Part shown: one piece after another, positions 1-9,959 of the stretch
How positions within the stretch are numbered: position 1 is the first letter of the stretch
Layout: each line of letters begins with the position of its first letter
NCBI GenBank assembly: GCA_034520725.1
Contig: JAXHNH010000003.1
Location: 372,001 to 436,000 of the forward strand
DNA length: 64,000 nucleotides
Direction: 5' to 3'
Source of the DNA: Gracilimonas sp034520725
Lineage (GTDB): Bacteria > Bacteroidota > Rhodothermia > Balneolales > Balneolaceae
The notes under the pieces: model-generated
The model's input: only the letters and a program-made list of their open reading frames with translations
What the model was told of the DNA's origin: nothing
Databases searched by the model: none
Position numbers and translations under genes: made by a program

Positions 1-1
1 G

Positions 2-142
2 TCAGCATCAGTTCCGATCCGTCGGATGCTGAGGAAGAGGTCGACTAAAGCCAACATCCGCGGAGCGAAGATCCTGTTCCGCCCCGGCGACAAGTTCAAG
101 GAGATGCTTCAAACGCTGAAGTTTGAGAAAGCAGGATCATAG
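2..142 (+). CDS. C-terminal fragment of a small basic protein, possibly HU/IHF-like
   Basis: The window opens inside a reading frame that ends at the TAG at 140-142. The visible 46 residues are rich in Lys and Arg and contain the stretch AKILFRPGDKFKEML. This resembles the C-terminal arm of HU/IHF nucleoid proteins, where a (V/I)xFRPGxxLKE motif follows the DNA-binding arm. The start lies outside the window. A terminator follows about 50 bases downstream, supporting a real gene end. A second frame reads 1-48 to a TAA and ends in an acidic tail, but looks less protein-like. The family call is an inference from one motif. Confidence 0.4.
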   Translation, partial: SASVPIRRMLRKRSTKANIRGAKILFRPGDKFKEMLQTLKFEKAGS

Positions 143-193
143 ACCTTTTCCTATGAGGTCGATATACACTAAACAATAACCCATGATCCAACA

Positions 194-228
194 AGCCCGG
201 CTTCCTGATAAGGGGTCCGGGTTTTTTA
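194..228 (+). terminator. Rho-independent terminator
   Basis: A stem of CCCGG (196-200) with CCGGG (217-221), extended by a wobble-containing inner stem, is followed directly by a run of six T. It lies just after the partial gene at the window start. Confidence 0.75.
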
Positions 229-230
229 TT

Positions 231-1343
231 GAATATCGAATATCGAACAAGGAATAATGAATTTTGAAATTCTCCCTTATCTACTTAGGTGATCGCTTTA
301 GCGAGATTGCTTCGTTGTTGTACCTCATAAACCTGCATTAAATTACTATCCTCCTCGCAAAGACCGGGCTTTGGATGTTTGGTGAGTTGTATTTTGCAGA
401 ATCCTGATAATCCTGTATATAATCCTATAAATCCCGGTTCAAAACGAGGTAATTACCAAAGGCTAAGTTACATTTACTTTTTACTAACTATAAAAGGCGT
501 CCTTCTCCTTACGAAGGAGAAGACAGAAGAGGTGGAAGAATACGGGCAACAGGCGTGATAGGCAAGATCCTTTCGGGAGGTGGCTCTTGATGAGCCTCAC
601 CCGGCTTGGGTTTGCCACCCCTGGCAATAGACCGGGGGTGTTTGGTGAGTCGCATTGTTGTGATATGACCAGTCCTGTAGTGATCCAATTTCCAATGCCT
701 AAACCCGATCCCATCACTCCGCGTTGCTCGCTGTTAGGTAGAACTTCGTAAATTCCACCTTCGCGTGCAAATACTGAGATCACGTTTGTCCGGTAGAATC
801 GCTAAGACACAATCCTAACCTCACAGAAGACCCGGCCAATGACGTTTGGCTTTTTACTGTGCCAGAAGAACGGATAATTTGACAGGAATCTGAGAAGTCC
901 ACAGACTCAAGAAGGTGGACAGAATACCAGGCAACCAGGCATGAATAGGCAAGATCCTTCTCCGCCAGCCGGCGGATCTGGATGACGCCTTGAATATTGA
1001 ATATCGAACAAGGAATAATGAATTTTGAAATTCCCCCTTTTTAAGGCCAAGTCATTGCGAAGACTGCAATGAACGAAGTGAATACAGCCTGTGGCAATCT
1101 GCCTGATCTACTTGGCAGCTCGCATATGCCTGGGTACTAATTCCAGCACCGGAGAGTCTCCCCTTGAGGGGAGAGGGCATATCAGCTTGCTGATGTGACC
1201 GAGGGGTGTACGTAGGTGGTTAGTGCAAACAGCTCGACCGGGCTTATATCTCGGCACTATTTGCCGGCTTTCATTTGCAAACCTCGCCGGAAGGCACGTA
1301 CTTACCCGTTCAATCATTTTTAAACTCAAAAGGGTATTTCACA
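231..1343. repeat. Gene-free stretch made of dispersed intergenic repeats
   Basis: I see no convincing gene here. The stretch is a mosaic of units that recur elsewhere. 231-270 and 991-1035 are a GAATATTGAACAAGGAAT-type unit. About 273-446 is a unit containing TTCGTTGTTG, CTCGCAAAGAC and AATCCCGGTTCAAAA, which recurs at 3740-3920 and 6040-6232. 500-560 and 1148-1210 are TCTCC/GGAGA hairpins. 535-620 and 930-990 carry a GGCAACCAGGC...GGATGACGCC-like unit. Short open frames on the minus strand are by-products of these repeats. Confidence 0.6.
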
Positions 1344-3567
1344 ATGTCTCGTTTCATCTTCTTTATCCTGATTGCAGGGATCATCTCACAAATCCATCAG
1401 CCGGCCTTAGCGCAGGAGCTCAAACCTTTTACTCCGGATGAAATGCTGAAGGTGGAGACTACCAACATCACGGGCAGTAACCGATGACGGGCGATTTGTG
1501 GCCATCACTTCCTCATCTCAGCGCGACCGCCTGGGGATCGATCATTTCAGCTTTGCCGATCCAACCTATGTGCAGCAGCGTACCTCCCGCCTGTATGTGT
1601 TGAATACGGAGAATGGAGAACAAAATGAAGTCACCGACGGACCCGCCGTTATTCAGGCCTCGGCCTGGTCTCCGGATAATAAAACCCTGGCGGTCATTCT
1701 GATGGACGAACAGCGGGTGACCCTGCACATGTATGATGCCGAACGGGATCGCCTGCGGGAGTTCAAACCCAGGACCGATCTGGATATCGCTTCCAATACC
1801 GAACTGAACTGGATGCCGGATGGATCGGGATTGATGCTGTCATTGAGAGCCGATGGGTGGAGAACTAAAGCCGATTCTATGTATACGGCCATCAACAATG
1901 GTCCGGTGGTGATACAGGATTCTGAAAATGATTTACTGGCCTGGGACCGCGTGTGGATGCAAAACGATCATTCGGTGCTGGCGCTGGTACATACCGGTTC
2001 ACGGCAAGTCACAGAACTCACCGATGAAGTCATGGTGGCTTCCCTCAATATCCCGGAAGACGGATCTTTTGTGGCCGTGACACAGGAAATTCCCCTAAAA
2101 ACAAATTATACCCGATCCGATGATGCCAGCGAAGAGCTGATGTATACCATCAACCTGAATGATCCGGCACAGCGCGATACCCTGATCCCCCGCACGGAAA
2201 AAGCACTGGATCTGGATTGGGATCCCGCCGGAACGACCTGGGCCTGGACGGATGAGGGAAAAGTCTTTATCCGCCACATCGCAGATACTGCCGGGACTGA
2301 GATCACCGCCGATCGTTATGATCTTATTGAGAAGGGAGATACCACCGATACTACCAGTCTGGAATACAGCTTCAGCAGATGGAGCCAAAGCGGAGCCTCG
2401 ATGCTCTTACGTTCCGATAAAGGATATCACCGCATCGACACGGCCGGGGCAGATATGGAACTGGTCTTTGATTTTCCGAAAGATGATAAAAGTAAACCGA
2501 AGTTAGACCTGATGCATTGGTCGGATGATGATCGCTATCTGTATTTCACCTCCTCTGCCCGCGATGAATGGCAGCGGGGAATGGTTCGATATGATATTGA
2601 TGCTCAGGAGATGGAGCCCCTCCTGATAGATGATCAGCTCTATTCGGACTGGATTTTTGCAGAGGATGCGAATGTCCTTACGTTTGAACGGGCTGAAGGG
2701 AACAAGCCCTATGAGGTGTATGTCAGTAATTACGAACTAAACGATCTTCGCCGCCTGACTGATCTCAACGACTGGCTCAGCGAATATAAGATCCCTGAAA
2801 CCGAACTCATTCAGTATATGGATGTGGACGGCGATACCCTTTATGGCGTGCTTTATTATCCTGCCAATTATGAGGAGGGAAAGCAGTATCCGCTGATCGC
2901 TTATATTTACGAAAATTTCTTTGATAATTCGTTTAACGCACTGGCTAATGTATTGGCCAACCGTGATTATTTTGTACTCCGCCCGTCCGTGGATCTGGAG
3001 CCCGGCTATCCCGGTGAAGGGTGGGTGAAGGGCGTGACCACAGCCATCAATAAACTGATGGAACGAGGCCTGGTGGATGGCTCGAAGCTGGGTGTGGAAG
3101 GCATTAGTTATGGCGGCTTCGGAGCCAACCTGCTGATCACACAAACGGACCGGTTTGCAGCTGCCATCAACAACTCCGGAAAGGTGAATATGATCAGCTT
3201 TCTGGGTGATAGTCCCAAGATCGGCACCCGAAATTATTCTGCAGCGGAAGTGGGTCAGGATCGGATCGGGCAGACCTTTTGGGAAGCACCGGATAAATAT
3301 GTGGCCCACAGCGCCGTTTTCTTTGCGGATCGCATAACCACACCCCTGCTCATCCTGAGCGGGGAAGGTGACTGGAATGTCCCTGCCGATAATCAGCGGG
3401 AAATGTATTATGCTTTACGCCGCCTCGGTAAATCAGTGAAATGGGTGAATTATATGGATGCAGGTCATGGTGCAGGTTTAGCAGGTACAGAAGAAGACTT
3501 TTACCATCAATGGGAAACCGTATTTGACTGGTACGAAGAACATTTCACAGAGAAAGAAGAAGAATGA
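1344..3567 (+). pseudogene. S9 family (prolyl oligopeptidase-type) peptidase, single frameshift near the N-terminus
   Basis: This is a secreted serine peptidase of the S9 family. These enzymes cleave peptides, often after Pro or in dipeptide steps, in the periplasm. The ATG at 1344 starts a signal peptide (MSRFIFFILIAGIISQ, Ala-rich end). The frame then breaks and resumes as the long frame ending at 3567. Removing one base from the GGG at 1472-1474 joins the two as NITAVTDDGRFVAITSS, the expected family start. An N-terminal beta-propeller-like region is followed by the hydrolase domain, with the nucleophile in GISYGGF (Ser codon 3106-3108), Asp in GEGDWN (3370-3372) and His in DAGHG (3466-3468). 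All catalytic residues are intact. The break is either a recent mutation or a homopolymer sequencing error. No operon partner is visible. Confidence 0.85.
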
Positions 3568-4305
3568 GCTCAGTGAATATTCGAAGAACGCTGGAGAACG
3601 ACATCGCTGGAATGGGAATGAACTGCTACATGATATATTAAAAGCCCACAGCTTGGTAACTCAGTTCCGGCTGTTGCAGATTCTGCAGAAGTGTCTCCGA
3701 ATGAACTGTAGCCTGCATGGCACCAGGGCCTGTTGGCAACTCCCCTCGATCTATTGGGTTGCTCGCTTTCAGGGAGATTGCTTCGTTGTTGCACCTCATA
3801 AACCTGCACTAAATCGCTGGCCGCCTCGGAAAGCCGGGGCTTTGGATGTTTGGTGAGTTGTATTTTGTAGAATCCTGATAATCCTTTACATAATCCTGTA
3901 AATCCCGGTTCAAAATTATAATGCTTCCAATCCCAAACCCATCCGTCACCCCGCCCTCACATAATCAGGACTCATAAACCAACATCAAACCGGGCGAAAT
4001 GATGGATTGCATTTGCTGGCCAGAAGGCACTAAAACACCAATTAACTCACAAAACCTGCCAGGCGTATCCCCTGTGCTAGAGGAGAACGAAGAGGGGAGA
4101 GGAATATCGAATATCCAACAAGGAACACCCAATAATGAAGTGGTTTGTTGTAGGGGTAGCGAATACGGGCAATGGGTTAGTTTTGAGTGGGTGGATAATG
4201 AATCCTGCTAATCCTTTATATAATCCTGTAAATCCCGGTTCAAAAAACCAGGGATGCCCCTGACAACCTATTTTAAGGGAGCAAGCCCAACTAAAGATCT
4301 CTTTG
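3568..4305. repeat. Gene-free mosaic of dispersed repeats
   Basis: No gene is seen. About 3640-3728 (contains TTGGTAACTCAGTTC and CCTGCATGGCACCAG) is repeated at about 5893-5985. 3740-3920 is a second copy of the unit at 273-446. About 4057-4105 has the TCCCC/GGGGA-type hairpin unit. 4103-4137 has a GAATATCGAA unit. 4204-4245 repeats the AATCCCGGTTCAAAA end. Order and spacing differ between copies, so the units combine modularly. Confidence 0.6.
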
Positions 4306-5474
4306 TTAGACCTTTATAAATTCAGTCAGATCTGATTTTAAGATATGGTCAATTTCCTTAAAGTTAGATCTCTCAGTTTCGCAAAAGAGAAAGCCGAACA
4401 TGTGATAATCCGCAACATTAAATTTTCTAAGCTCAAGCGGATGTTCAAAATTTTGAAGCAACTTATCGTAGTCAAATGATTTTATTTCTTCCGGTTCATA
4501 TCCGGTTGTATTGTCTAATACAACGATGCTGTAAAGTTTGTTTTCTCTGCCCCTCAAAATGGTTTTCCAATCCGGCTTTTGTTGGTTGAAAAAATATTCA
4601 ATGGGATTAAAACCATATGAAAAATAAGTCGAGTCTGCCGTAGTACACCAACCACCGAATCGCATTGGATTAATTTCTATAGGAAAGAGTTTTCCGTCTT
4701 TTGTGATTCTTACTTCAACGTGAAGAGGGAAGTTTTTTAAGTCGGCAGAATTACCAAGCTGTTCAAGGAATTCCGTAAACGATTTTAATTTTTCGCTTAT
4801 TATTTCACCCGAAGTCAGATAAACTCTATCACCAACATCATCCTCGTTTGTAAAAAAATGTTTGAAAATATTCATTATCACCGGTTCGCCGCTGCTGTTG
4901 AAATACGCATCAAAGGCATATTCATCACCTTCAACATATTGTTCAACAATAAAAGACCCGGCATTTAAAACAGAAGCCGGATATAGTTTATTTACTTTTT
5001 CAATTTCGTTCTCAACCTTCCTTACTTTTTCATTCCATTCTTCAACCGAATTGATCTTATGAACGCCCACGCTGAAGAATCCGACCTTCGGTTTTAATAC
5101 TACAGGAAATGGATAACCGGAAGTATCAACCTCCAAGAGATCATTAATTTTAATCTCTTCAAAAAAGTAGTTTGGATAAAGGTCACTCAAAAAGCGGCGA
5201 AAACGTACTTTGTCTTTGAATAGATCAATGATGTCGGGGAGTTTCGTTTTCTGTAGATTTTTTTCGATCCAATCAATTGAGTTTTCCGAATTTGTGTAAA
5301 ACATCGGATACTCGTTCCCTTTAACAATGCTGATTGCTTCTTCATTGTTAATGAGATTTAAACTGCCGTTAAGATTCAATTCCTCTTTCGATGAAAGGGC
5401 TAACGTTGGATAGCTGTTTCCAGGATCGTATCTCTCAAGAAATTGGAAACGTAAGGTTTGTCAAGTAGTATCAT
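4306..5474 (-). pseudogene. ATP-grasp domain protein, frameshift near the N-terminus
   Basis: This is an ATP-grasp ligase-like protein of unknown substrate. These enzymes form an acyl-phosphate and couple it to an amine or thiol. The body carries the ATP-binding strand PVVLKPKVGFFSVGV, the FIVEQYVEGDEYAF strand and the metal-binding EVRITKDGKLFPIEINP segment. The long open frame has only a TTG start at 5379, but coding sense continues upstream. An ATG at 5474 gives MILLDKPYVSNFLRD and runs to a TAG at 5400-5402. One missing base at about 5403-5420 would join the two parts into a protein of about 389 residues. The gene is visibly more AT-rich than its neighbours and stands alone among repeats, consistent with transfer. 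The substrate cannot be told from sequence. Confidence 0.7.
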
Positions 5475-6427
5475 TTAAAATAATTTCGAAGAGTAAAGAG
5501 TGGTCTGTTCATAAATCGATAAAACTATGAATTAATTATCACTTTATATGATATGTTTTAAATAAAATTAGGGGAGTCTATGCGATGCATAAATACCTCT
5601 CCTAGATTGGCCTTTGATTCCCCTGATCGCAAGGAGTACGTACATAGAATCGATGGCATATCACATGTTTGCCTGACGGGACCATGTCAAGCTTGTAGTG
5701 ATACAGGCGCGGCAGATCATCCCTGGCCATGGACTGTAGCTGCTCGTTTTAGGGATCGCTTCGTCGTTTAACCTCTTAAACCTACATTCCACCCCATAGT
5801 TTCCTCGCAAAGACAGTTCGATTGGTGTTAGATCCAACTACAGCAAACTTCTTCCATTCAATGGTCATCTTGAGGGTACTCCCGAAAGATCTGCAAAAGC
5901 AGAAAACAGCTTGGTAACTCAGTTCAGGCCTGTGTAGATTCTTCAGAAGTATCTTCAGAATGACCGTATCCTGCATGGCACCAGATTTTATGGCAAGCCC
6001 GGTGATGGTGCATTGATTCCTTTTGTCAGTAAAAAAGAAAGGAAGGTAGAATAAAACCTGTGGCAATCCCCTATTTATTCTAGTTGCTTGCTTTAGGGAG
6101 ATTGCTTCGTTGTTGTACCTCAAAAACCTGCATTAAATTACTATCCGCCTCGCAAAGAACGGGCTTTGCAACGTTGGGCGAGTCTATTTTTTGAGAATTG
6201 ATAATCCTGCTAATCCAGGTTCAAAACAAAATACAGGCAACCAGGCACGAATAGCGAGATGCTTTCGCTAGCCGGCGGGTTGCATGACGCCTTCAGGTTG
6301 GGTGCCAGGATAATTTTTACTTCGTTATCGGGCGATCTGCAGCTAACGGATTGAGCACATTGAGTTGAAGTTGCCTGATCTATTTGGTTGCTCGCTTCAA
6401 GGAGGAACTTCATAACGAGTGGAAAAC
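5475..6427. repeat. Gene-free mosaic of dispersed repeats
   Basis: No gene is seen. 5735-5822 and 6040-6232 are further copies of the TTCGTCGTT...CTCGCAAAGA unit. About 5893-5985 repeats 3640-3728. 6227-6300 carries the CAGGCAACCAGGC...GCATGACGCC unit seen at 535-620, 930-990 and 9683-9745. 5475-5580 upstream of the ATP-grasp gene is AT-rich and may hold its promoter, but no motif is clear. Confidence 0.55.
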
Positions 6428-7543
6428 TCAAAACTCAGCACTCAGCTTAAACCCCTCCGGCCGGTAATCCCGGGGAGTCAGATCGGCCAGTCGGTGGAAT
6501 CCGAAATATCCCAGCTGAATGGCTCCGTACGGCTCCACCACTTCTCCGTCCAGATCTACGGTGATGGACCGCTCGTTGAGTTCCAGCCAGGAAACCTGAG
6601 ACTTAATGGGTCCCCGTCCCAGATCCTGCGCCCATTCCAGGTATCGAATGTCTTCTATCTCCCGGGTATAAATGATCTCCAGAAATCCGGAATACTGGAT
6701 CCGGTGCAGGTACGCTTTTTCGCCCTCACGGATGAGGTGATCAACAGCAACCTCCCGCCGGCTATCGGGAAAGCCGGGATGCCCCGATTCCCTTACGTTG
6801 TAAAGAAGGAAGCCTTCTTCTTCCAGTCTGTCCTGCAGTAAAGCGATCCAGAAATGCCGCATCGATCCATAAAATGCTTTCCGCCGGTTTTCTTCCCATT
6901 CGGCTTGCTGCAGGGAGTCTGAGGTGGTCATTTCTGTAAACAGGGGCTCTCCGTCCCAATAGGTCCTTTGACCCGTATGTTTGAATTCATCCAGGTAATA
7001 GGTGATCTGATACCCCAGGGCCCGGTTTATGATCTGCAGCGGAGCAAGGGCTTCGGCGGTCAGTCGCCCCCAGAAGTTGGAATCAAAGCGAAGCACTTCC
7101 GGGTTGAGGATGATTACGGATTCAGCCTCTTCAGTAAATCCGAGAAACAGTTCCTCGAACTGCTCATAATGCTTTTTCCATTTTTCATCCAGGTAGTCAA
7201 CATCAATATCATTCATTTCATAGACTACCTCCTTCAGGCTGAGATCAATATTCTTGTGTTCTCTTGGCCCAACCTGCAGGCCGTAGGTCTTACGTCCATA
7301 CCCGATCCTGGAAACCACCAGCCGGTAAAAGCCGGGAGGAATATCACGGATCATGTAGCGGCCGGTTTGGTCTGTTTGGGAACCGATCTTGGTGCCCGAT
7401 AAAAAGATATGCGCCCCCTGCAGCGGCTCTTTGGTTTCTGTGTCTGTCAGTCGCCCCGCAACAATGCCCTGAGCATGCAGCAGATCAGGACTTCCCAATA
7501 CGGAAAGACCGCTGATCAGCAATATGAAAAGGGCTCGATGCAT
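6428..7543 (-). CDS. Secreted protein with N-terminal carboxypeptidase-like regulatory domain
   Basis: A 371-residue exported protein. Residues 1-24 are a signal peptide ending in HAQ. Residues about 26-105 form a carboxypeptidase regulatory-like (CarboxypepD_reg) beta-sandwich, seen in GRLTDTETKEPLQGAHIFLSG and the following GRYMIRDIPPGFYRLVVSR pattern. This fold is common at the N-termini of Bacteroidota TonB receptors and surface proteins. The remaining 260 residues are rich in aromatic and acidic residues and match no family I recognise. A cell-envelope role is inferred from the signal peptide and domain. It is monocistronic and bounded by repeats on both sides. The ATG start is supported by the signal peptide beginning directly after it. 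Confidence 0.75.
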   Translation of the reverse strand: MHRALFILLISGLSVLGSPDLLHAQGIVAGRLTDTETKEPLQGAHIFLSGTKIGSQTDQTGRYMIRDIPPGFYRLVVSRIGYGRKTYGLQVGPREHKNIDLSLKEVVYEMNDIDVDYLDEKWKKHYEQFEELFLGFTEEAESVIILNPEVLRFDSNFWGRLTAEALAPLQIINRALGYQITYYLDEFKHTGQRTYWDGEPLFTEMTTSDSLQQAEWEENRRKAFYGSMRHFWIALLQDRLEEEGFLLYNVRESGHPGFPDSRREVAVDHLIREGEKAYLHRIQYSGFLEIIYTREIEDIRYLEWAQDLGRGPIKSQVSWLELNERSITVDLDGEVVEPYGAIQLGYFGFHRLADLTPRDYRPEGFKLSAEF

Positions 7544-8233
7544 TTACCCACTCCCTACGATGTGGCATTGGTTTGATAATATTTACTATTATGATATAAA
7601 TATAGTACCGGAAAGATCATTTTCAAGTGAAAAACTGTTTAGTGATCAGTTAGCAGTTAACAGGGATCAGTTTTTTTTTGTTGAGGGTGGGGTTTATGGA
7701 TTGATCTGCGATTAGTGAATGGTGATGGATCGATTTGTGATTTTTTGGTAGGCTGATCTTAAACACCACAGGTTGTCAATCCCGCGTGCCCGTTTCAGGG
7801 AGATTACTTCGTCGTTTGACCTATCAAACCTGCATCCCACCTTCCGGACTCCTAGCATGACCGCTCTTTTTTCGTAGCTAAGGCGTATGATTCCCAAACA
7901 ATCATCGCAGCTATGGGCTGTACCTGATGGGTAGGTCATCCTGGTCAGGACTTGTGCTTTTAGTTGAAGCTAAAAGATATTTTTTGAATAGGGGTGCACC
8001 ATCCATCACCCGGGCTAAGGCCCAAATGATGGATTATTGCCATAAAAACACCAAGGCATTCTCTTACTTTGCGGCGGCGGATTTTGTTTGCTTAGTTTGA
8101 TTCAATGAGCCGGAGGGCAAGGGACAGGGATTGGGTTTTGCTTGCATGGCAACCGTGCCTAATCCACCCTTAAACGTTCAGTGTCGGTTGTTGGATCTTC
8201 AATTGTTCAATATCCACCCCATCGACACATCTC
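7544..8233. repeat. Gene-free stretch with dispersed repeats
   Basis: No gene is seen. 7700-7742 is a copy of the GCGATTAGTGAA...GATCGATTTGTGA unit. 7758-7860 carries ACCACAGGTTGTCAATCC followed by the TTCGTCGTTTGACC unit. The remainder up to the Fic gene shows no clear signal. Confidence 0.5.
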
Positions 8234-8246
8234 GACAACCTGTCGA
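8234..8246 (+). repeat. 13-bp direct repeat, distal side of the fic gene
   Basis: GACAACCTGTCGA here is repeated in the same orientation at 9373-9385. The pair brackets the whole fic gene, about 1.14 kb apart. Around both copies are more CGACA/TGTCG words (8220-8264 and 9373-9434). Confidence 0.6.
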
Positions 8247-8267
8247 TATCATCGACATATTTCGGTT

Positions 8268-9353
8268 TCAGGAAGAAAGGAGATCGTAGAGGCGGGTATT
8301 CAGGTTATAGGACCTCACGTCCCACCTGCTTGCTTTTCAAAAAGCCGGCTGACTCCAGCTCCTTCAGATAATCTGCTGCTGTCTGTCGCTTGGCGAGGTC
8401 GCGTTCCACCAAAAATTTCACTTTACAATAAGGCTGCTCAAACAATAACTCGATCAGCTCCTTGGAATACACGCGGTCAGGCAATACCGACTTAGCCTCA
8501 GCAAGAGTCTCTTCCAGTAGCTGCTGAATGGCATCGATTCGGGACATGGTCTTTTCGGATGTTAATCTGACCGCCTCCATCATGAACAAGATCCAGGATT
8601 CCCAGTCCCCATCTTCGGTGACATCCCGCAGCAGCCGGTAATCACATCCGGTTTGTGTGCAATGATATGATCACTGAGATACAACACCGGCTGATGGAGC
8701 AGGTTTTGTCGAAGGAGATAGAGAATATTCAAAATGCGTCCGGTACGTCCATTGCCGTCTCCAAAGGGGTGGATGGCCTCAAACTGATAATGCATCACTG
8801 CCATCTTGATCAGCGGATCGGTGTCATCTTTTGCCTGAATATAATCGGCCAGGTTCTGAAGCAGTTCAAGGATCAGGTCTTTTCCCTCAGGCGGCCAATA
8901 GATGATCTTCCGGGTTTTGGGGTTGGCGATCACCGTTCCGGAATCCTGTCTGATCCCGTCCTTCGATTTCTTGATGGTTTGCATGAGTTCCACAAAGAAA
9001 TTTGGGTCAAGGTCGTTTTTCTCCAGTTTTGAGATGCCCTGCCATAAGGCCTGCCGGTATCGCAGCACCTCTTTGGTCTGTGGGTCGGCCTGCTGATCGT
9101 TCGCCGAAAGCGCCATGAAAAGCTTATCATTCGTCGTTACGATATTCTCGATCTCTGAACTCGCCTTTGCCTCCTGCGCCACAATACTGTTGATCAGGAT
9201 AGAGGGATTGGGCAGACCCTGAGCTTTCCCCTTTAATTCCGCCAGTGCGCGATTTGCCGCAATGGCTGCTTTTAGTATCGTCGGGGACTCCAAGTCTGCC
9301 TTCGGAGGAAGCAAGGGAAGTATGTTATAAGGCTGATTGGCGTAATCTGACAT
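8268..9353 (-). pseudogene. Fic family AMPylase-like protein, two frameshifts
   Basis: Fic enzymes usually transfer AMP from ATP to a target protein side chain. From the ATG at 9353 (MSDYANQPYN), residues 65-70 SSEIEN match the class II inhibitory helix motif (S/T)xxxE(G/N). Residues 195-206 HPFGDGNGRTGR are the complete catalytic motif. A C-terminal winged-helix region follows (SKELIELLFEQPYCKVKFLVERD). The frame breaks near 8640-8650 and resumes in the frame running to 8305. It breaks again at CTATAACC, where one extra A separates VGREVLY from LNTRLYDLLSS, and the true stop is then 8268-8270. Catalytic and inhibitory motifs are intact. An earlier in-frame start at 9437 exists but would run through the repeated upstream motifs, so 9353 is preferred. 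Confidence 0.8.
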
Positions 9354-9372
9354 GAAAAACTCATTATTTAGT

Positions 9373-9428
9373 GACAACCTGTCGAAATATACAGAATTTA
9401 TCGACATAAATTGCACACCTGTCGAAAT
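9373..9428. promoter_or_regulatory. Repeated TGTCGAAAT motifs upstream of fic
   Basis: ACCTGTCGAAAT occurs at 9377-9388 and again at 9417-9428, exactly 40 bp apart, with TTTATCGACATAAA between them. A related ACCTGTCGATAT sits beyond the 3' end of the gene at 8238-8249. The even spacing suggests protein binding sites, possibly for the protein's own winged-helix domain. That role is inference. Confidence 0.45.
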
Positions 9429-9437
9429 TAGCGACAT

Positions 9438-9959
9438 GATAGTTTTGAGCTGGGAGCTTGACCGGAGACGGAGGACGGTGGACCGAAGGGGTTAAATAGT
9501 AAACGGCCGACATCCGATATCAAATGTTGAAGTGTGTTTGGCATAATCCCCGTGAATTCTGATCTGATCCTGAAAGTCCAGGTTCAAAATGAGATACTTG
9601 CCGAGGGCTGTAGGGTTATCCTACCACAAAAATGTCCACTACGTCTTCTCCCCTGTGTAAGGGGAGAAACAAAGAGGGGTAGCGAATACAGGCAACCAGG
9701 CCAAATCCACCACCGCACAAGCGCGATGCTTGCGCCAGGGGTTTGTTTCGAGCTATTATTTGAGCCTATACCAAAGTCAGAGATTCATTTCTGGTTATGA
9801 AGCTAAATGATTTGCGATATGCGAATTTAAGGCGGGTAAACGACAATTACGTCATAACCCTGCAACTACTTCTCTATTTCTTCGTAACTTGTGGCTAGAG
9901 ATCCTAAGAAGGAAAAACCACACTTCCTTCAAATATTAATACACACTTTAAAGCCTTTT
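9438..9959. repeat. Gene-free stretch with dispersed repeats before the M61 gene
   Basis: About 9450-9495 has the GGAGACGGAGGACGGTGGACC unit (also near 20160 and 23255). 9565-9600 repeats the CCAGGTTCAAAA end. 9644-9703 is the CTTCTCCCCTGTG/AGGGGAGAA hairpin followed by AGCGAATACAGGCAACCAGG, almost identical to 14770-14825. An in-frame GTG at 9891 could extend the M61 gene, but the lipoprotein signal begins at 9960. Confidence 0.5.

Noticed and set aside
484..783. 99-residue minus-strand open frame
   Set aside because: Made entirely of dispersed repeat units. No family features.
2737..3309. 190-residue open frame on the minus strand inside the S9 peptidase
   Set aside because: Lies entirely opposite the coding frame that carries the catalytic Ser, with no start signal or family features.
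231..6427. Possible CRISPR array among the repeated strings
   Set aside because: Units are diverged, irregularly spaced and in differing order, with no spacer regularity and no cas genes.
9891..9959. GTG start extending the M61 peptidase by 23 residues
   Set aside because: It would bury the lipoprotein signal that begins exactly at ATG 9960.
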